64,000 nucleotides of DNA from Luteimonas aquatica (GCF_022662575.1 NZ_JALBFU010000001.1:630381-694380); one strand, 5' to 3'; positions 11,068 through 27,495 are shown, counted from the first letter of the stretch. Program-made: numbers and translations. The notes: generated by a model from the letters alone, not told the origin.

Positions 11068-11445
11068 ATGACGGGAATCCAATGGAACGATGGCGCCCCC
11101 ATCTATCGCCAGCTCAAGGAACGCGTGGTGGCGATGATGCTCGACGGGGTGCTCAAACCGGGCGACGCCCTGCCTTCGGTCCGGCAGGTGGCCGCCGAAT
11201 ACCAACTCAACCCCATCACCGTCTCGCGCGCCTACCAGGAGTTGGCGGACGAGGCGCTGGTCGAAAAACGCAGAGGGCTCGGCATGTACGTGACCGAAGA
11301 GGCGTCCAGGAAGCTGCTCTCCAACGAGCGCGAGCGCTTCCTCAAGGAGGAATGGCCGCTGGTCATGGAGCGCATCCAGCGCCTGGGCCTGTCCACCGAG
11401 GACCTGCTCGGTCCCGCGGCGCCGGCAAGGGGAGAAGGCAAATGA
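11068..11445 (+). CDS. GntR-family transcriptional regulator, YtrA subfamily
   Basis: A 125-residue protein. The winged-helix GntR domain occupies about 8-75 (APIYRQLKERVVAMMLDGVL, PSVRQVAAEYQLNPITVSRAY, KRRGLGMYV). Only a short helical C-terminal tail follows, as in the YtrA subfamily, with no large effector-binding domain. These regulators repress ABC-transporter operons that respond to cell-envelope stress or antimicrobial peptides. The cognate site is very probably the palindrome at 10534-10557. Its stop overlaps the next start (ATGA), showing translational coupling with the ATPase. Confidence 0.93.
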   Translation: MTGIQWNDGAPIYRQLKERVVAMMLDGVLKPGDALPSVRQVAAEYQLNPITVSRAYQELADEALVEKRRGLGMYVTEEASRKLLSNERERFLKEEWPLVMERIQRLGLSTEDLLGPAAPARGEGK

Positions 11446-12344
11446 GCGCGCCCGCTTCCTATGACAACGAGGCCCCGGTGATCAGCGCGCACGGGCTGCG
11501 CAAGGCCTACAAGGCCACGGTGGCGCTGGACGGCACCGCGTTCGAGATCGCGCCCGGCCGGATCGTCGGCCTGATCGGCCCCAACGGCGCGGGCAAGACC
11601 ACGGCGCTGAAGGCGATCCTCGGCCTGACCCCGTTCGAGGGCGAGCTGAAGGTGCTGGGCCGGGATCCGCGCACGCAGCGCGACGAGCTGATGAACGATG
11701 TCTGCTTCATCGCCGACGTGGCGGTGCTGCCGCGCTGGATCCGCGTCGGCCAGGCCATCGACTTCGTCGCCGGCGTGCATCCGCGCTTCGACCGCGCGAA
11801 ATGCGAGCGCTTCCTCGCCAACACCAAGCTCGACAAGCGCCAGCGCGTGCGCGAGCTGTCCAAGGGCATGATCGTGCAGCTGCACCTGGCGCTGGTGATG
11901 GCCATCGACGCGCGGCTGCTGGTGCTCGACGAGCCCACCCTGGGCCTGGACGTGCTCTACCGCAAGCAGTTCTACCAGCGCCTGCTGGAGGACTACTTCG
12001 ACGAGCAGAAGACCATCATCATCACCACCCACCAGGTCGAGGAGGTGGAGCACATCCTCACCGACGTGATGTTCATCCGCGACGGCAGGATCGTGCTCGA
12101 CGCGGAGATGGAGCAGGTCGGCGAGCGCTTCGTCGAGGTGCTGGTGAACGCCGACCGGGTGGAGGCCGCGCGCGCGCTCAGGCCGCTGGACGAGCGCGCC
12201 CTGCCCTTCGGGAAAACCGTGGCGCTGTTCGACCTGCAGCGCGCCGACGCTCCCTCCCGCGCGGAGGTCGCCGGTCTCGGCGAAAGCCGCCCGCCGGGCC
12301 TCGCCGACCTGTTCGTGGCCACCATGAAAGGAACCTACGCATGA
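11442..12344 (+). CDS. ABC transporter ATP-binding protein (YtrB-like)
   Basis: A 300-residue ATPase. Walker A is GPNGAGKTT (about residues 46-54), Walker B is RLLVLDEPTLGLD, and the switch His is in TTHQVEEVEH. The signature motif reads LSKGM instead of LSGGQ, and the Q-loop region (DVCFIADVAVLPRW) has no obvious Gln; both features recur in GntR-linked exporters. A C-terminal extension of about 80 residues follows the ABC domain. It pairs with the permease encoded next (ATGA overlap). Likely role: energising an envelope-stress or peptide-related export system at the inner membrane. The substrate is unknown. Confidence 0.93.
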   Translation: MSAPASYDNEAPVISAHGLRKAYKATVALDGTAFEIAPGRIVGLIGPNGAGKTTALKAILGLTPFEGELKVLGRDPRTQRDELMNDVCFIADVAVLPRWIRVGQAIDFVAGVHPRFDRAKCERFLANTKLDKRQRVRELSKGMIVQLHLALVMAIDARLLVLDEPTLGLDVLYRKQFYQRLLEDYFDEQKTIIITTHQVEEVEHILTDVMFIRDGRIVLDAEMEQVGERFVEVLVNADRVEAARALRPLDERALPFGKTVALFDLQRADAPSRAEVAGLGESRPPGLADLFVATMKGTYA

Positions 12345-13411
12345 ACGCCATCTCCGACGACGCTCCGCTGGCGTTGCGGACGCCGATGCCGATGCCGATA
12401 CCGCGCTCGCGGCAGTTCCTGCTGCTGCTCAGGCGCGAGTTCTGGGAGCACAAGGGAGGGTTCCTGTGGGTGCCGCTGGTCGCCGGCGGCGTCTCGCTCC
12501 TGCTGACCCTGCTGGCGACGATCTTCGGCGAGGCGGTGCTGCGCGGCAGTTCCGACAAGATCATCGACATCGGCGACCGCTCGATGCGGCTAAACGATGC
12601 GATCTACAACCTCGACAGCCTCAATCTCAGCGCGGTGGAGCTGCGGAAGCTGGGCGATGCGATCGAGGCGATCCTCTACCTGTCGACCGCCTGGTCGTTC
12701 ATCGCCATGACGGTGGTGGTCTTCCTGTACTGCCTGAACTCGCTCTACGACGAGCGCAAGGATCGCAGTGTCCTGTTCTGGAAGTCGCTGCCGATCTCCG
12801 ATGGCCAGACCGTGCTGTCCAAGGCGGTGAGCGCGGCGCTGGTCATCCCGACGCTGGCCGCGCTGGCCGGCATCGCGACGATGCTCGGCTTCCTGCTGCT
12901 GATGAGCGCGCTCGTGCTGTTCCACGGCGGCAACCCCTTCACGTTCGTCTGGGCGACCGGCAATCCGTTCTCGGTCATCGCGCACATCCTCGCCGCGATT
13001 CCGATCTACGCCTTGTGGGCCCTGCCCACCGTCGGCTGGCTGATGCTGTGCTCGGCATGGGCCCGCGGCAAGCCCGGGCTGTGGGCGATCATGCTGCCGC
13101 TGTTCGCCGGCATCGCCGTGACGTTCGTCAGCGCCATCTTCGGCAGCCTCGACGTGCTCCACATCGACAGCGGCTGGTTCTGGAACAACATCGTCCGCCG
13201 CGCCCTGACCAGCATCGTCCCCGGATCGTGGATCGACACCGTCAGGTCGCTCGATTTCGCCGACAGCAACCGGGTGATGGCCTCCGTCTCGAGCCTGCGT
13301 TCGCTGTACGCGACCCTGCTCACGCCGCAGCTGTGGCTGGGCGCGATCGCCGGCGCGCTCATGATCTACGGCGCCGTGCAGCTGCGGCGGCGGCGCGAAC
13401 TGGCCGATTGA
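12341..13411 (+). CDS. ABC transporter permease (ABC-2-like)
   Basis: A 356-residue integral membrane protein. After a cytoplasmic N-terminus (LLLRREFWEHKGGFLWVPL), hydrophobic segments occur at about 43-63, 115-135, 165-192, 210-235, 245-265 and 328-350, consistent with six spans. A large extracytoplasmic loop separates the first two. This is the ABC-2 exporter topology. The start codon overlaps the ATPase stop (ATGA), so both are made together as one transporter. Confidence 0.9.
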   Translation: MNAISDDAPLALRTPMPMPIPRSRQFLLLLRREFWEHKGGFLWVPLVAGGVSLLLTLLATIFGEAVLRGSSDKIIDIGDRSMRLNDAIYNLDSLNLSAVELRKLGDAIEAILYLSTAWSFIAMTVVVFLYCLNSLYDERKDRSVLFWKSLPISDGQTVLSKAVSAALVIPTLAALAGIATMLGFLLLMSALVLFHGGNPFTFVWATGNPFSVIAHILAAIPIYALWALPTVGWLMLCSAWARGKPGLWAIMLPLFAGIAVTFVSAIFGSLDVLHIDSGWFWNNIVRRALTSIVPGSWIDTVRSLDFADSNRVMASVSSLRSLYATLLTPQLWLGAIAGALMIYGAVQLRRRRELAD

Positions 13412-13469
13412 AGGCAATGGAGGCCGATCGAGGCCGACGACAGACACGACCACCCACGGGGATCCCACC

Positions 13470-14096
13470 ATGAACGCCGCAACCTTCCTGCTCAAGCTTC
13501 TCCCCCTGGCCGCCGCGCTCGCGCTGGCCGCCTGCGGGCCGGCGCCGAACAACGGCAACGGCACCGTGGTCAAGCAGGCCATCGACGAGGCCAAGGCCGG
13601 CATCGACGAGGCCAGGAAAGGCATGAACGAGGCCAAGAGCGAGATCGCCAAGGTCCGCACCGAGCTGGCGACGCAGAACCTCGATCTCGACGGCAACGGC
13701 AACGTCGCCAAGGCGCAGATCACGCCCGAGGGCGACCTGCTGATCGCCGGCCGCAGGATCGAGGTCAACGCGCAGCAGCATGCCCTGCTGCAGGAATACC
13801 GCCGCCAACTGCAGGGCGTGGCCAGCCGCGGCGCCGAGATCGGCCTGCAGGGCGCCGACCTCGGCCTGCAGGCCGCCGGCGAAGCGCTCAAGGGCGTGTT
13901 CTCCGGCAACACCCAGGACATCGAGGCGCGCATCGCGCCGCAGGCCGAGAAGATCAAGGCCCAGGCGCTGAAGCTGTGCGACGCGCTGCCCGCGCTGCTC
14001 AAGGCGCAGGAGCAGCTGGCCGCCGCCCTGCCCGAGTTCAAGCCCTACGCGACGATGTCCCTCACCGACATCACCGACTGCAAGAACGAGACCTGA
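13470..14096 (+). CDS. YggN/DUF2884-like lipoprotein
   Basis: A 208-residue protein. The N-terminus LLPLAAALALAACGP is a clear lipoprotein signal (lipobox LAAC, mature Cys about residue 22). Next is a repeated coiled-coil segment (IDEAKAGIDEARKGMNEAK) and then a YggN-like region (LDLDGNGNVAKAQITPEGDLLIAGRRIEV). Two further Cys near 170 and 203 could form a disulfide. It starts 58 nt after the permease and probably ends the YtrA-type operon, which would make it an envelope component of that stress system (inference). Confidence 0.75.
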   Translation: MNAATFLLKLLPLAAALALAACGPAPNNGNGTVVKQAIDEAKAGIDEARKGMNEAKSEIAKVRTELATQNLDLDGNGNVAKAQITPEGDLLIAGRRIEVNAQQHALLQEYRRQLQGVASRGAEIGLQGADLGLQAAGEALKGVFSGNTQDIEARIAPQAEKIKAQALKLCDALPALLKAQEQLAAALPEFKPYATMSLTDITDCKNET

Positions 14097-14108
14097 GCGC
14101 CGCCGCGC

Positions 14109-15521
<1,413 letters not shown>

Positions 15522-15572
15522 GGGAAAACTCGGCAAGGGGATTCGATCCTCCATAACATACGCCTCAGCGAT

Positions 15573-16982
<1,410 letters not shown>

Positions 16983-17001
16983 GGCCGCGCGGCGCCCGGG
17001 C

Positions 17002-17400
17002 ATGAAGCTGCTGCTCAACATCGACGTGCCCGATCTGGCCGAGGCGCAGGCCTTCTACGTCGCGGCCTTCGGGCTGCGCCCGGCCCGGCGCCTGGGCGGC
17101 GGCGTGATCGAGCTGCTCGGCGCCGACTGCCCGATCTATCTGCTGCGCAAACCCGCCGGCAGCCTCGGGGCCGGCGCGTCCGCGCGGGATTACGCGCGGC
17201 ACTGGACGCCGCTGCATTGCGACGTGGTCGTGGACGACCTCGATGCCGCCCTCGCGCGCGCCTTGGGCGCGGGCGCGCGGCAGGAAGGCGACATCCGCGA
17301 AGCCAACTGGGGACGCCTCGTGCAGCTGGCCGACCCGTACGGGCACGGATGGTGCCTGCTGCAATTCCTCGGCCGCGGCTACGACGAGATCGCGGACTGA
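17002..17400 (+). CDS. VOC (glyoxalase/bleomycin-resistance) superfamily protein
   Basis: A 132-residue protein with the paired beta-alpha-beta-beta-beta VOC fold: LNIDVPDLAEAQAFYVAAFGL at the start and DPYGHGWCLLQF at the end. The second half has PLHCDVVVDDLDAAL. Specific metal ligands and substrate cannot be assigned from sequence alone. It starts 19 nt after purB and may be cotranscribed with it. Confidence 0.8.
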   Translation: MKLLLNIDVPDLAEAQAFYVAAFGLRPARRLGGGVIELLGADCPIYLLRKPAGSLGAGASARDYARHWTPLHCDVVVDDLDAALARALGAGARQEGDIREANWGRLVQLADPYGHGWCLLQFLGRGYDEIAD

Positions 17401-17737
17401 GCGCGACGCAGGCGGGATCGTTGCGTTCGATGGAACCGTCCATCGATCGCACCGACTGAAATCGCGCTGACTGAAATCGCGCTGACTGAAAACGTCACAT
17501 CCCTGCCGCGGGTGCAGCATGCGCTTCACGTGGCATGGACGATTGCATACGCACAGTCGGATCGGAAGGACACGCAATCGCGGTACCGGCGAGTTTTGTG
17601 ATCTGCGCATGGCGGAAGCGACAGGGGGCTCCGCGGCGGCGAAAGGATCGCCCTGTCGGAGTGGATGCGCGCCTTCGAAACGTCGGCGACTCCGCGTCGC
17701 TGGCCACCCCTGATCCAAAAAACGAGAGGAATCCGCC
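17401..17737. other. 337-nt non-coding stretch upstream of the protease gene
   Basis: No convincing reading frame. It holds a 15-bp tandem repeat (17454-17491). A good ribosome site (GAGAGGAA) precedes the protease start. I cannot place a promoter with confidence. Confidence 0.5.
17454..17491. repeat. 15-bp tandem repeat, 2.5 copies
   Basis: The unit GACTGAAATCGCGCT occurs at 17454-17468 and 17469-17483, followed by a partial copy GACTGAAA at 17484-17491. The copies are identical. It sits 50 nt after the VOC gene stop. Confidence 0.85.
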
Positions 17738-19459
17738 ATGCACGTGCTGCAACCGTGTCTGCTCGCCTGCGCGATCGCGCTGTCGTTCGCCCCCGCCGCC
17801 CATGCCGCCAAGCCCGCGGCGCTCTCCAAGCAAGCCGTGGCACTGACCCGCAACGTGGTCGCGCCCGAGCGCGGCGTCGCCAAGCCGGACGGGCGCTATC
17901 GCAAGGACGGCTCGGCCATCAGCCTGTACCAGCCCGGCTTCTCGGCGCCCGCCGGCGCCAAGGCCGGCGCCACCGCCGCGCAACGCCAGGCCGCGGCCGC
18001 CAGCGCCGCCTACGAATACCTGGTGGCGCGCCACGACGTGCTCGGCCTGAAGGAGGACGCGCTCGAGGGGCTTCAGCAGGTGCGCGTGCGCAGCTTCCCC
18101 GGCTTCTCCGTGGTGCGCTATCGGCAGCGCCAGCAGGGCCTGCCGGTCTACGGCAGCGACATCGCCGTCAGCGTGCAGGACAACGGCAACATCCTCTACG
18201 TCAGCAACCGCAGCGTCTCCGGCCTGGCGCCGGTGGCCTCGGCCAAGAGCGGCGGCCTCGACGCGAGCCGCGCGAGCGCGGTCGCCCGCGCCTACCTGGG
18301 CGCCCAGGCTCCGGGCCACCGGAAGGCCGAGCGCGTGGTGTACCGCGACCCGCAGGGCAGGACGCTGGTCGCCTGGCGCGTGGAGGCCGACAGCTGGGAG
18401 GTGCTGGTCGACGAACGCAGCGGCGAGGTGGTCCGCGCCGAGGACACCATGCTGTACGCGAACGCCTCGCCCACTGTCGCCAGCGGCTGGGTGTTCCAGC
18501 CCGATCCGCTGTCCTCCGCGCGCAAGGCCTATGACGATCCGGGCTACACCGACGGCGACAACGCCAACACGCCGGAGCTGACCTCGCAGCTGCGCACCGT
18601 CCTGCTGCGCGACATCAGCTACCTGCCCGGCGGCCGCACCTTCCGCCTCACCGGCCCCTACGCCGACTGCCGCGACATCGAGGAACCCAACGACAACGCC
18701 TGCCCGAACCAGAAGCAGCGCAATTTCCAGTACGCGCGCGACCACGTGCACTTCGACGCCGTCAACGCCTACTTCCACATCGACAGCTACATGCGCTACG
18801 TCAACGACACGCTGAAGATCGCGGTGGTGCCCTACCAGTACAAGGGCGGCGTGCGCTTCGATCCGCACGGCTTCGGCGGCGGCGACAACTCGCGCTATTC
18901 GCGCCTGGCCGGCGACCTGTCCTTCGGCGAGGGCGGCGTGGACGACGCCCAGGACGCCGACGTGGTGGTGCACGAGCTCGGCCATGGCCTGCACGACTGG
19001 CTGACCGACGGCAACCTGTCGCAGGTGGAGGGCCTGTCCGAGGGCGTGGGCGACTACCTCGCCGCCGGCTACAGCCGCGACCTGGCGGGCCAGTGGCAGC
19101 CGGGCGACGCGGCCTACGACTGGGTGTTCAACTGGGACGGCCACAACCCGTTCTGGGACGGGCGCGTCACCAACTGGAACCTCACCCACATCTATCCCGA
19201 CATCGGCTTCGGCCACACCGCCGGGCAGTACTGGTCCTCGTGCAACCTGGTGGCGCGCAAGGCCGTGGGCGCCCGCGACATGGACACGGCGTTCCTGGCC
19301 GGCCTGACCATGACCGGCGGCGACACCAACCAGAAGGACGCGGCGCAGGCCGTGATCAACGCGGCGGCGGCGCTGGGCCTCTCGCGCGCCAAGGTCAAGG
19401 CGATCGGCAACGCCTACAACGTGTCCTGCGACTATGAAGTGACGGTCCCGGCCGTCTGA
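17738..19459 (+). CDS. Secreted zinc metalloprotease, M4/M36-like with propeptide
   Basis: A 573-residue protein. The signal peptide is LLACAIALSFAPAAHA (cleavage about residue 23). An FTP/PepSY-type propeptide occupies about 65-240 (RSFPGFSVVRYRQRQQGLPVYGSDIAV and IAVSVQDNGNILYVSN; WEVLVDERSGEVV). The catalytic domain has HELGH at 412-416 and a third zinc ligand Glu435 in LSEGVGDYLA, giving HEXXH-18-E, the gluzincin pattern. It would be exported and self-activated by propeptide removal, degrading extracellular protein. Exact placing between M4 and M36 is unsure. The gene is monocistronic, with a strong hairpin right after the stop. Confidence 0.9.
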   Translation: MHVLQPCLLACAIALSFAPAAHAAKPAALSKQAVALTRNVVAPERGVAKPDGRYRKDGSAISLYQPGFSAPAGAKAGATAAQRQAAAASAAYEYLVARHDVLGLKEDALEGLQQVRVRSFPGFSVVRYRQRQQGLPVYGSDIAVSVQDNGNILYVSNRSVSGLAPVASAKSGGLDASRASAVARAYLGAQAPGHRKAERVVYRDPQGRTLVAWRVEADSWEVLVDERSGEVVRAEDTMLYANASPTVASGWVFQPDPLSSARKAYDDPGYTDGDNANTPELTSQLRTVLLRDISYLPGGRTFRLTGPYADCRDIEEPNDNACPNQKQRNFQYARDHVHFDAVNAYFHIDSYMRYVNDTLKIAVVPYQYKGGVRFDPHGFGGGDNSRYSRLAGDLSFGEGGVDDAQDADVVVHELGHGLHDWLTDGNLSQVEGLSEGVGDYLAAGYSRDLAGQWQPGDAAYDWVFNWDGHNPFWDGRVTNWNLTHIYPDIGFGHTAGQYWSSCNLVARKAVGARDMDTAFLAGLTMTGGDTNQKDAAQAVINAAAALGLSRAKVKAIGNAYNVSCDYEVTVPAV

Positions 19460-19470
19460 GGCGACACCCC

Positions 19471-19499
19471 CGCTCCGTGGACGCGCCGTCCACGGAGCG
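19471..19499 (+). terminator. Hairpin after the protease gene
   Basis: A perfect 13-bp stem (CGCTCCGTGGACG with its complement) and a 3-nt loop begin 12 nt after the protease stop. No T-run follows, so it is a terminator or mRNA 3'-end stabiliser without the classical U-tract. Confidence 0.6.
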
Positions 19500-19615
19500 G
19501 TGGCGGGCGGGCGGCGCGCCCTTCGGTAGTATCATTCGCGACGCCGCCATGCCCTCCTCGCCGCGCAGCGCACGCTGCCGGATGCCGGGGGCGCACCGAA
19601 CCGCGCCGCCCCCTC

Positions 19616-20839
19616 ATGACCCGACGCTCCCCCGCCGCCTCCCCTGCCATCGAGATCGACGCCGCCGGACGCGCGCCGCTGGGCATGGCCCCGCGCGAGT
19701 TCCTGCGCGACTACTGGCAGAAGCGTCCGCTGCTGATCCGCAACGCCTTCCCGGGTTTCGTCTCCCCGCTCGAACCGGAGGACCTGGCCGGCCTGGCCTG
19801 CGAGGAGGCGGCGCTCTCGCGCCTGATCGCCCACGACCGCGCCAGCGACACCTGGAGCGTGCGCCACGGCCCGTTCGCGGAAGAGGAATTCCCCGGCCTC
19901 GGCGACCGCGACTGGACCCTGCTGGTGCAGGACGTCGACAAGTGGGACGCCGACGTGGCCGCGCTGCTGGCCGCCTTCGACTTCATCCCGCGCTGGCGCA
20001 TCGACGACGTCATGATCAGCTTCGCCGCCACCGGCGGCTCGGTCGGCGCCCACGTGGACCAGTACGACGTGTTCCTGCTGCAGGGACAGGGCCATCGCCG
20101 CTGGCAGATCGACGCCGGCCGCAATCCGCCGCTGGGATTCCGCGACGACGTCGACCTCAAGCTGCTGCGCCGCTTCACCCCGACCCACGACTGGGTGCTC
20201 GCCCCCGGCGACATGCTCTATCTGCCGCCCGGCGTCCCCCACCACGGCGTGGCCGAGGACCCCTGCCTCACCTTCTCGATCGGCATGCGCGCGCCTTCGG
20301 CGGCCGAACTGATGGGCGACTACATCGACACCCTGGCCGCCGACGCCGACGAAACGCTGCGTTACGGCGACGCCGACCTGGTCCCGCCGGGGGACGGCAA
20401 CGAGATCGACGCCGACGCCATGCGGCGGGTGGTCGAGGCCTTGAACGTCCTGCGCATGAACGACCCCGACCGCCTCGGCGACTGGTTCGGCCGCTTCATC
20501 ACCCTCTACCGCAGCGCCGGCCTGGCCGCGCCGCAGGACACGGGCCGCTCGCGCATCGAGATCGAATGGGACCTGCGCCAGGGCTACCTGCTGCAGCGCC
20601 ACCCCTGGACGCGGCTGGCCTGGCGCCGCAGCGCGCGCGGCGCCCGCCTCTACGCCGCCGGCCAAGCCTATGCCCTGCCGGTACGCGACGCGCAGGCCAT
20701 CGCCGCGGCCGACGCGCTCGACGGCGCCGCCTACGCGGCCTTGTCCGAACGCGGACGCGACGCCATCTACGAACTGATGCAAGGCGGCCATTACCGGCTG
20801 CAAGGCCCGGGCGAGCCCGATCCCGGCGAGCAGGCGTGA
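19616..20839 (+). CDS. roxA: 50S ribosomal protein L16 arginine hydroxylase (YcfD/RoxA, JmjC-cupin)
   Basis: A 407-residue 2-oxoglutarate/Fe(II) oxygenase that hydroxylates an arginine of ribosomal protein L16. The N-terminus shows FLRDYWQKRPLLIRNAFPGF, the conserved family entry. The iron-binding HxD is in VGAHVDQYDVFLLQ and the distal His is in LPPGVPHHGV. A winged-helix-like C-terminal domain follows. Cytoplasmic. It uses 2-oxoglutarate, the substrate of the sucA product encoded 166 nt downstream, although the two have separate promoters on this reading. Confidence 0.93.
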   Translation: MTRRSPAASPAIEIDAAGRAPLGMAPREFLRDYWQKRPLLIRNAFPGFVSPLEPEDLAGLACEEAALSRLIAHDRASDTWSVRHGPFAEEEFPGLGDRDWTLLVQDVDKWDADVAALLAAFDFIPRWRIDDVMISFAATGGSVGAHVDQYDVFLLQGQGHRRWQIDAGRNPPLGFRDDVDLKLLRRFTPTHDWVLAPGDMLYLPPGVPHHGVAEDPCLTFSIGMRAPSAAELMGDYIDTLAADADETLRYGDADLVPPGDGNEIDADAMRRVVEALNVLRMNDPDRLGDWFGRFITLYRSAGLAAPQDTGRSRIEIEWDLRQGYLLQRHPWTRLAWRRSARGARLYAAGQAYALPVRDAQAIAAADALDGAAYAALSERGRDAIYELMQGGHYRLQGPGEPDPGEQA

Positions 20840-20910
20840 ATCCTGCACGCGGGCTGTCCCGCCGCCGCCTCGCAATGCCGCTCATGATGCACCGCGACAT
20901 ACGCTGCGGC

Positions 20911-20916
20911 TATAAT
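20911..20916 (+). promoter_or_regulatory. -10 box upstream of sucA
   Basis: A perfect TATAAT hexamer lies 89 nt before the sucA start in a 166-nt leader. No good -35 box is present at the expected distance, so an activator may be needed. No riboswitch-like structure was recognised in the leader. Confidence 0.55.
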
Positions 20917-21005
20917 TCGGCTTCTTATCCGCGCCGTTCCCCGGGTTCGTCGAAATCCCCGAAGGATCAGGCATTTACCCCGCCATCGAGCCAAAAAAAG
21001 CCAGA

Positions 21006-23873
<2,868 letters not shown>

Positions 23874-23903
23874 TCCCCTTTTAAAGCTTCCAGGACGCCG
23901 CAC

Positions 23904-25163
23904 ATGGCCACCGAAATCAAAGTTCCGGTTCTTCCCGAATCCGTTTCCGACGCCACCATCGCCTCCTGGCACAAGAAGGTCGGCGAGGCGGTCAAGCGCG
24001 ACGAGAACCTGGTCGACCTGGAAACCGACAAGGTCGTGCTCGAAGTCCCCTCCACCGTCGACGGCGTGCTGAAGGAAATCAAGTTCCAGGAAGGCGCCAC
24101 CGTCACCAGCCAGCAGGTCATCGCGGTGATCGAGGAAGGCGCGGCCGCCGCCGAGGCGCCCAAGGCCGCCGAAGCCAAGGCCGAAGCACCCAAGGCGGAC
24201 GCCGCCAAGCCGGCCGCCGGCGCGGAACAGGTGCAGCCCAAGGCCGAAGCGAGCAAGGCCGAGGCCGCGGCGCCGGCCAGCAGCCGCCCCGCCCCGGTCA
24301 CCAGCGGCAAGAGCGACGAGCTGCCGCCCGGCGCGCGCTTCACCGCCGAGAAGGAAGGCATCGACCCGTCGCAGGTGGAAGGCACCGGACGTCGCGGCGC
24401 CGTCACCAAGGAAGACCTGATCAACTACGCCAGCGGCAAGACCGCCGGCGTCAGCGGCGGCGCCCGTCCCGAGGAGCGCGTGCCGATGACCCGCATCCGC
24501 GCCCGCATCGCCGAGCGCCTGATGCAGTCCAAGAACTCCATCGCCATGCTCACCTCGTTCAACGAGGTCAACCTGGGCAAGGTCATGGCGATGCGCAAGG
24601 AGCTCGGCGAATCGTTCGAGAAGGCCAATGGCATCAAGCTCGGCTTCATGAGCTTCTTCGCCAAGGCCGCCGCCAACGCCCTGCAGCGCCATCCGGTCGT
24701 CAACGCCTCGGTGGACGGCAACGACATCATCTACCACGGCTACGCCGACATCTCCATCGCCGTGTCCACCGACAAGGGCCTGGTGACGCCGGTGGTGCGC
24801 AACGTCGAGCGCATGGGCTTCGCCGACGTCGAGAAGGCCATCGCCGACTACGCCAAGAAGGCACGCGACGGCAAGCTGTCGCTGGACGACCTGCAGGGCG
24901 GCACCTTCACCATCACCAACGGCGGCACCTTCGGCTCGCTGATGTCCACGCCGATCGTCAACCCGCCGCAGTCGGCGATCCTGGGCATGCACGCCATCAA
25001 GGAGCGCGCCATCGTCGAGAACGGCGCCGTGGTCGCCGCACCGATGATGTACATCGCGCTGTCCTACGACCACCGCATCATCGACGGCAAGGACGCGGTG
25101 CTGTTCCTGGTCGACATCAAGAACCAGCTCGAGAACCCGCACCGCATGCTGCTCGGCATGTAA
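23904..25163 (+). CDS. sucB: Dihydrolipoyllysine succinyltransferase (2-oxoglutarate dehydrogenase E2)
   Basis: A 419-residue protein. The lipoyl domain is 1-78 with the modified Lys in [11 protein letters not shown]. An Ala/Lys/Pro linker follows (about 80-140), then the E1/E3-binding domain (about 150-180, [16 protein letters not shown]). The catalytic domain carries [15 protein letters not shown], with His and Asp of the acyltransferase site. It transfers succinyl from the lipoyl arm to CoA and forms the core of the complex. It begins 30 nt after sucA. Confidence 0.97.
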   Translation: MATEIKVPVLPESVSDATIASWHKKVGEAVKRDENLVDLETDKVVLEVPSTVDGVLKEIKFQEGATVTSQQVIAVIEEGAAAAEAPKAAEAKAEAPKADAAKPAAGAEQVQPKAEASKAEAAAPASSRPAPVTSGKSDELPPGARFTAEKEGIDPSQVEGTGRRGAVTKEDLINYASGKTAGVSGGARPEERVPMTRIRARIAERLMQSKNSIAMLTSFNEVNLGKVMAMRKELGESFEKANGIKLGFMSFFAKAAANALQRHPVVNASVDGNDIIYHGYADISIAVSTDKGLVTPVVRNVERMGFADVEKAIADYAKKARDGKLSLDDLQGGTFTITNGGTFGSLMSTPIVNPPQSAILGMHAIKERAIVENGAVVAAPMMYIALSYDHRIIDGKDAVLFLVDIKNQLENPHRMLLGM

Positions 25164-25171
25164 TGCCTTGA

Positions 25172-26756
<1,585 letters not shown>

Positions 26757-26783
26757 GACAAAGTTCGCTTTGCGAACTTTGTC
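26757..26783 (+). terminator. Second hairpin directly behind the lpd hairpin
   Basis: A perfect 12-bp stem (GACAAAGTTCGC and complement) with a TTT loop, immediately abutting the previous hairpin. Both contain a GTTCGC core. Together they probably end or protect the suc-lpd message, although no U-tract follows. Confidence 0.55.
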
Positions 26784-26901
26784 TGTCAACGCTGATGCCA
26801 TCCCCGCCCATCGCGCCTTCGGTGCGATCGCCCCCGACCTGGGGGTTTGGGCACCCAGCCGCATCGCCAGAATTCCGGTAAAAAAACAGCACATCGGACG
26901 T

Positions 26902-27495
26902 ATGCGCGCAATTTGTGTCTACTGCGGTTCCAACGCCGGCAACAAGCCGGTCTATGCCGAGCGCGCGATGGCGCTGGGCCAGCGCATCGCCATGGAAAAG
27001 CTGGCGCTGGTCTACGGCGGCGGCAACGTCGGCCTGATGGGCATCGTCGCCGATGCGGTGCTGGAAGCCGGCGGCGAGGCGATCGGCGTCATCCCCGAGC
27101 AGCTGGTCAACTGGGAGGTCGCGCACCGCGGCCTGAGCAGGCTCGAGATCGTCGGCTCCATGCACGAGCGAAAGGCGCGCATGTTCGACCTGGCCGACGC
27201 CTTCGTCGCCCTGCCCGGCGGCTTCGGCACGCTCGACGAGATGTTCGAGATGCTGACCTGGCGCCAGCTCGGCCTCGGCCAGAAGCCCTGCGCGTTCCTG
27301 GACGTGGACGGCTTCTACGCGCCGCTGATGTCGATGATCGACCGCATGGTCGAGGAACGCTTCCTGCACCCCGACCAGCGCAGCGATCTCTGGCATGGCG
27401 CCGACCTCGACGCGCTGTTCGCCTGGATGCGCGACTACAGCCCCGCGCATGCCGACAAGTGGATGGACGAGAAGCGGCGCAAGGACTTGCGCTAG
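26902..27495 (+). CDS. LOG family protein (nucleoside 5'-monophosphate phosphoribohydrolase type)
   Basis: A 197-residue protein. The Rossmann start is ICVYCGSNAGNKP, and the two LOG motifs are present: VYGGGNVGLMG and the catalytic PGGFGTLDEMFE, with ERKARMF between. Family members cleave the N-glycosidic bond of purine nucleotides; the plant and Xanthomonas-group enzymes can release cytokinin-type bases. Whether this one makes cytokinins or salvages nucleotides cannot be told. The start at 26902 fits homology; the frame is open further upstream through the hairpin region, which I regard as non-coding. Confidence 0.92.
   Translation: MRAICVYCGSNAGNKPVYAERAMALGQRIAMEKLALVYGGGNVGLMGIVADAVLEAGGEAIGVIPEQLVNWEVAHRGLSRLEIVGSMHERKARMFDLADAFVALPGGFGTLDEMFEMLTWRQLGLGQKPCAFLDVDGFYAPLMSMIDRMVEERFLHPDQRSDLWHGADLDALFAWMRDYSPAHADKWMDEKRRKDLR

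Noticed and set aside
20840..21005. sucA leader as a riboswitch
   Set aside because: No recognisable aptamer pattern; it only shows a -10 box and a short A-run before the GTG start.
26761..26901. In-frame upstream extension of the LOG gene
   Set aside because: The added residues come from the hairpin and GC-rich leader and do not match family N-termini.
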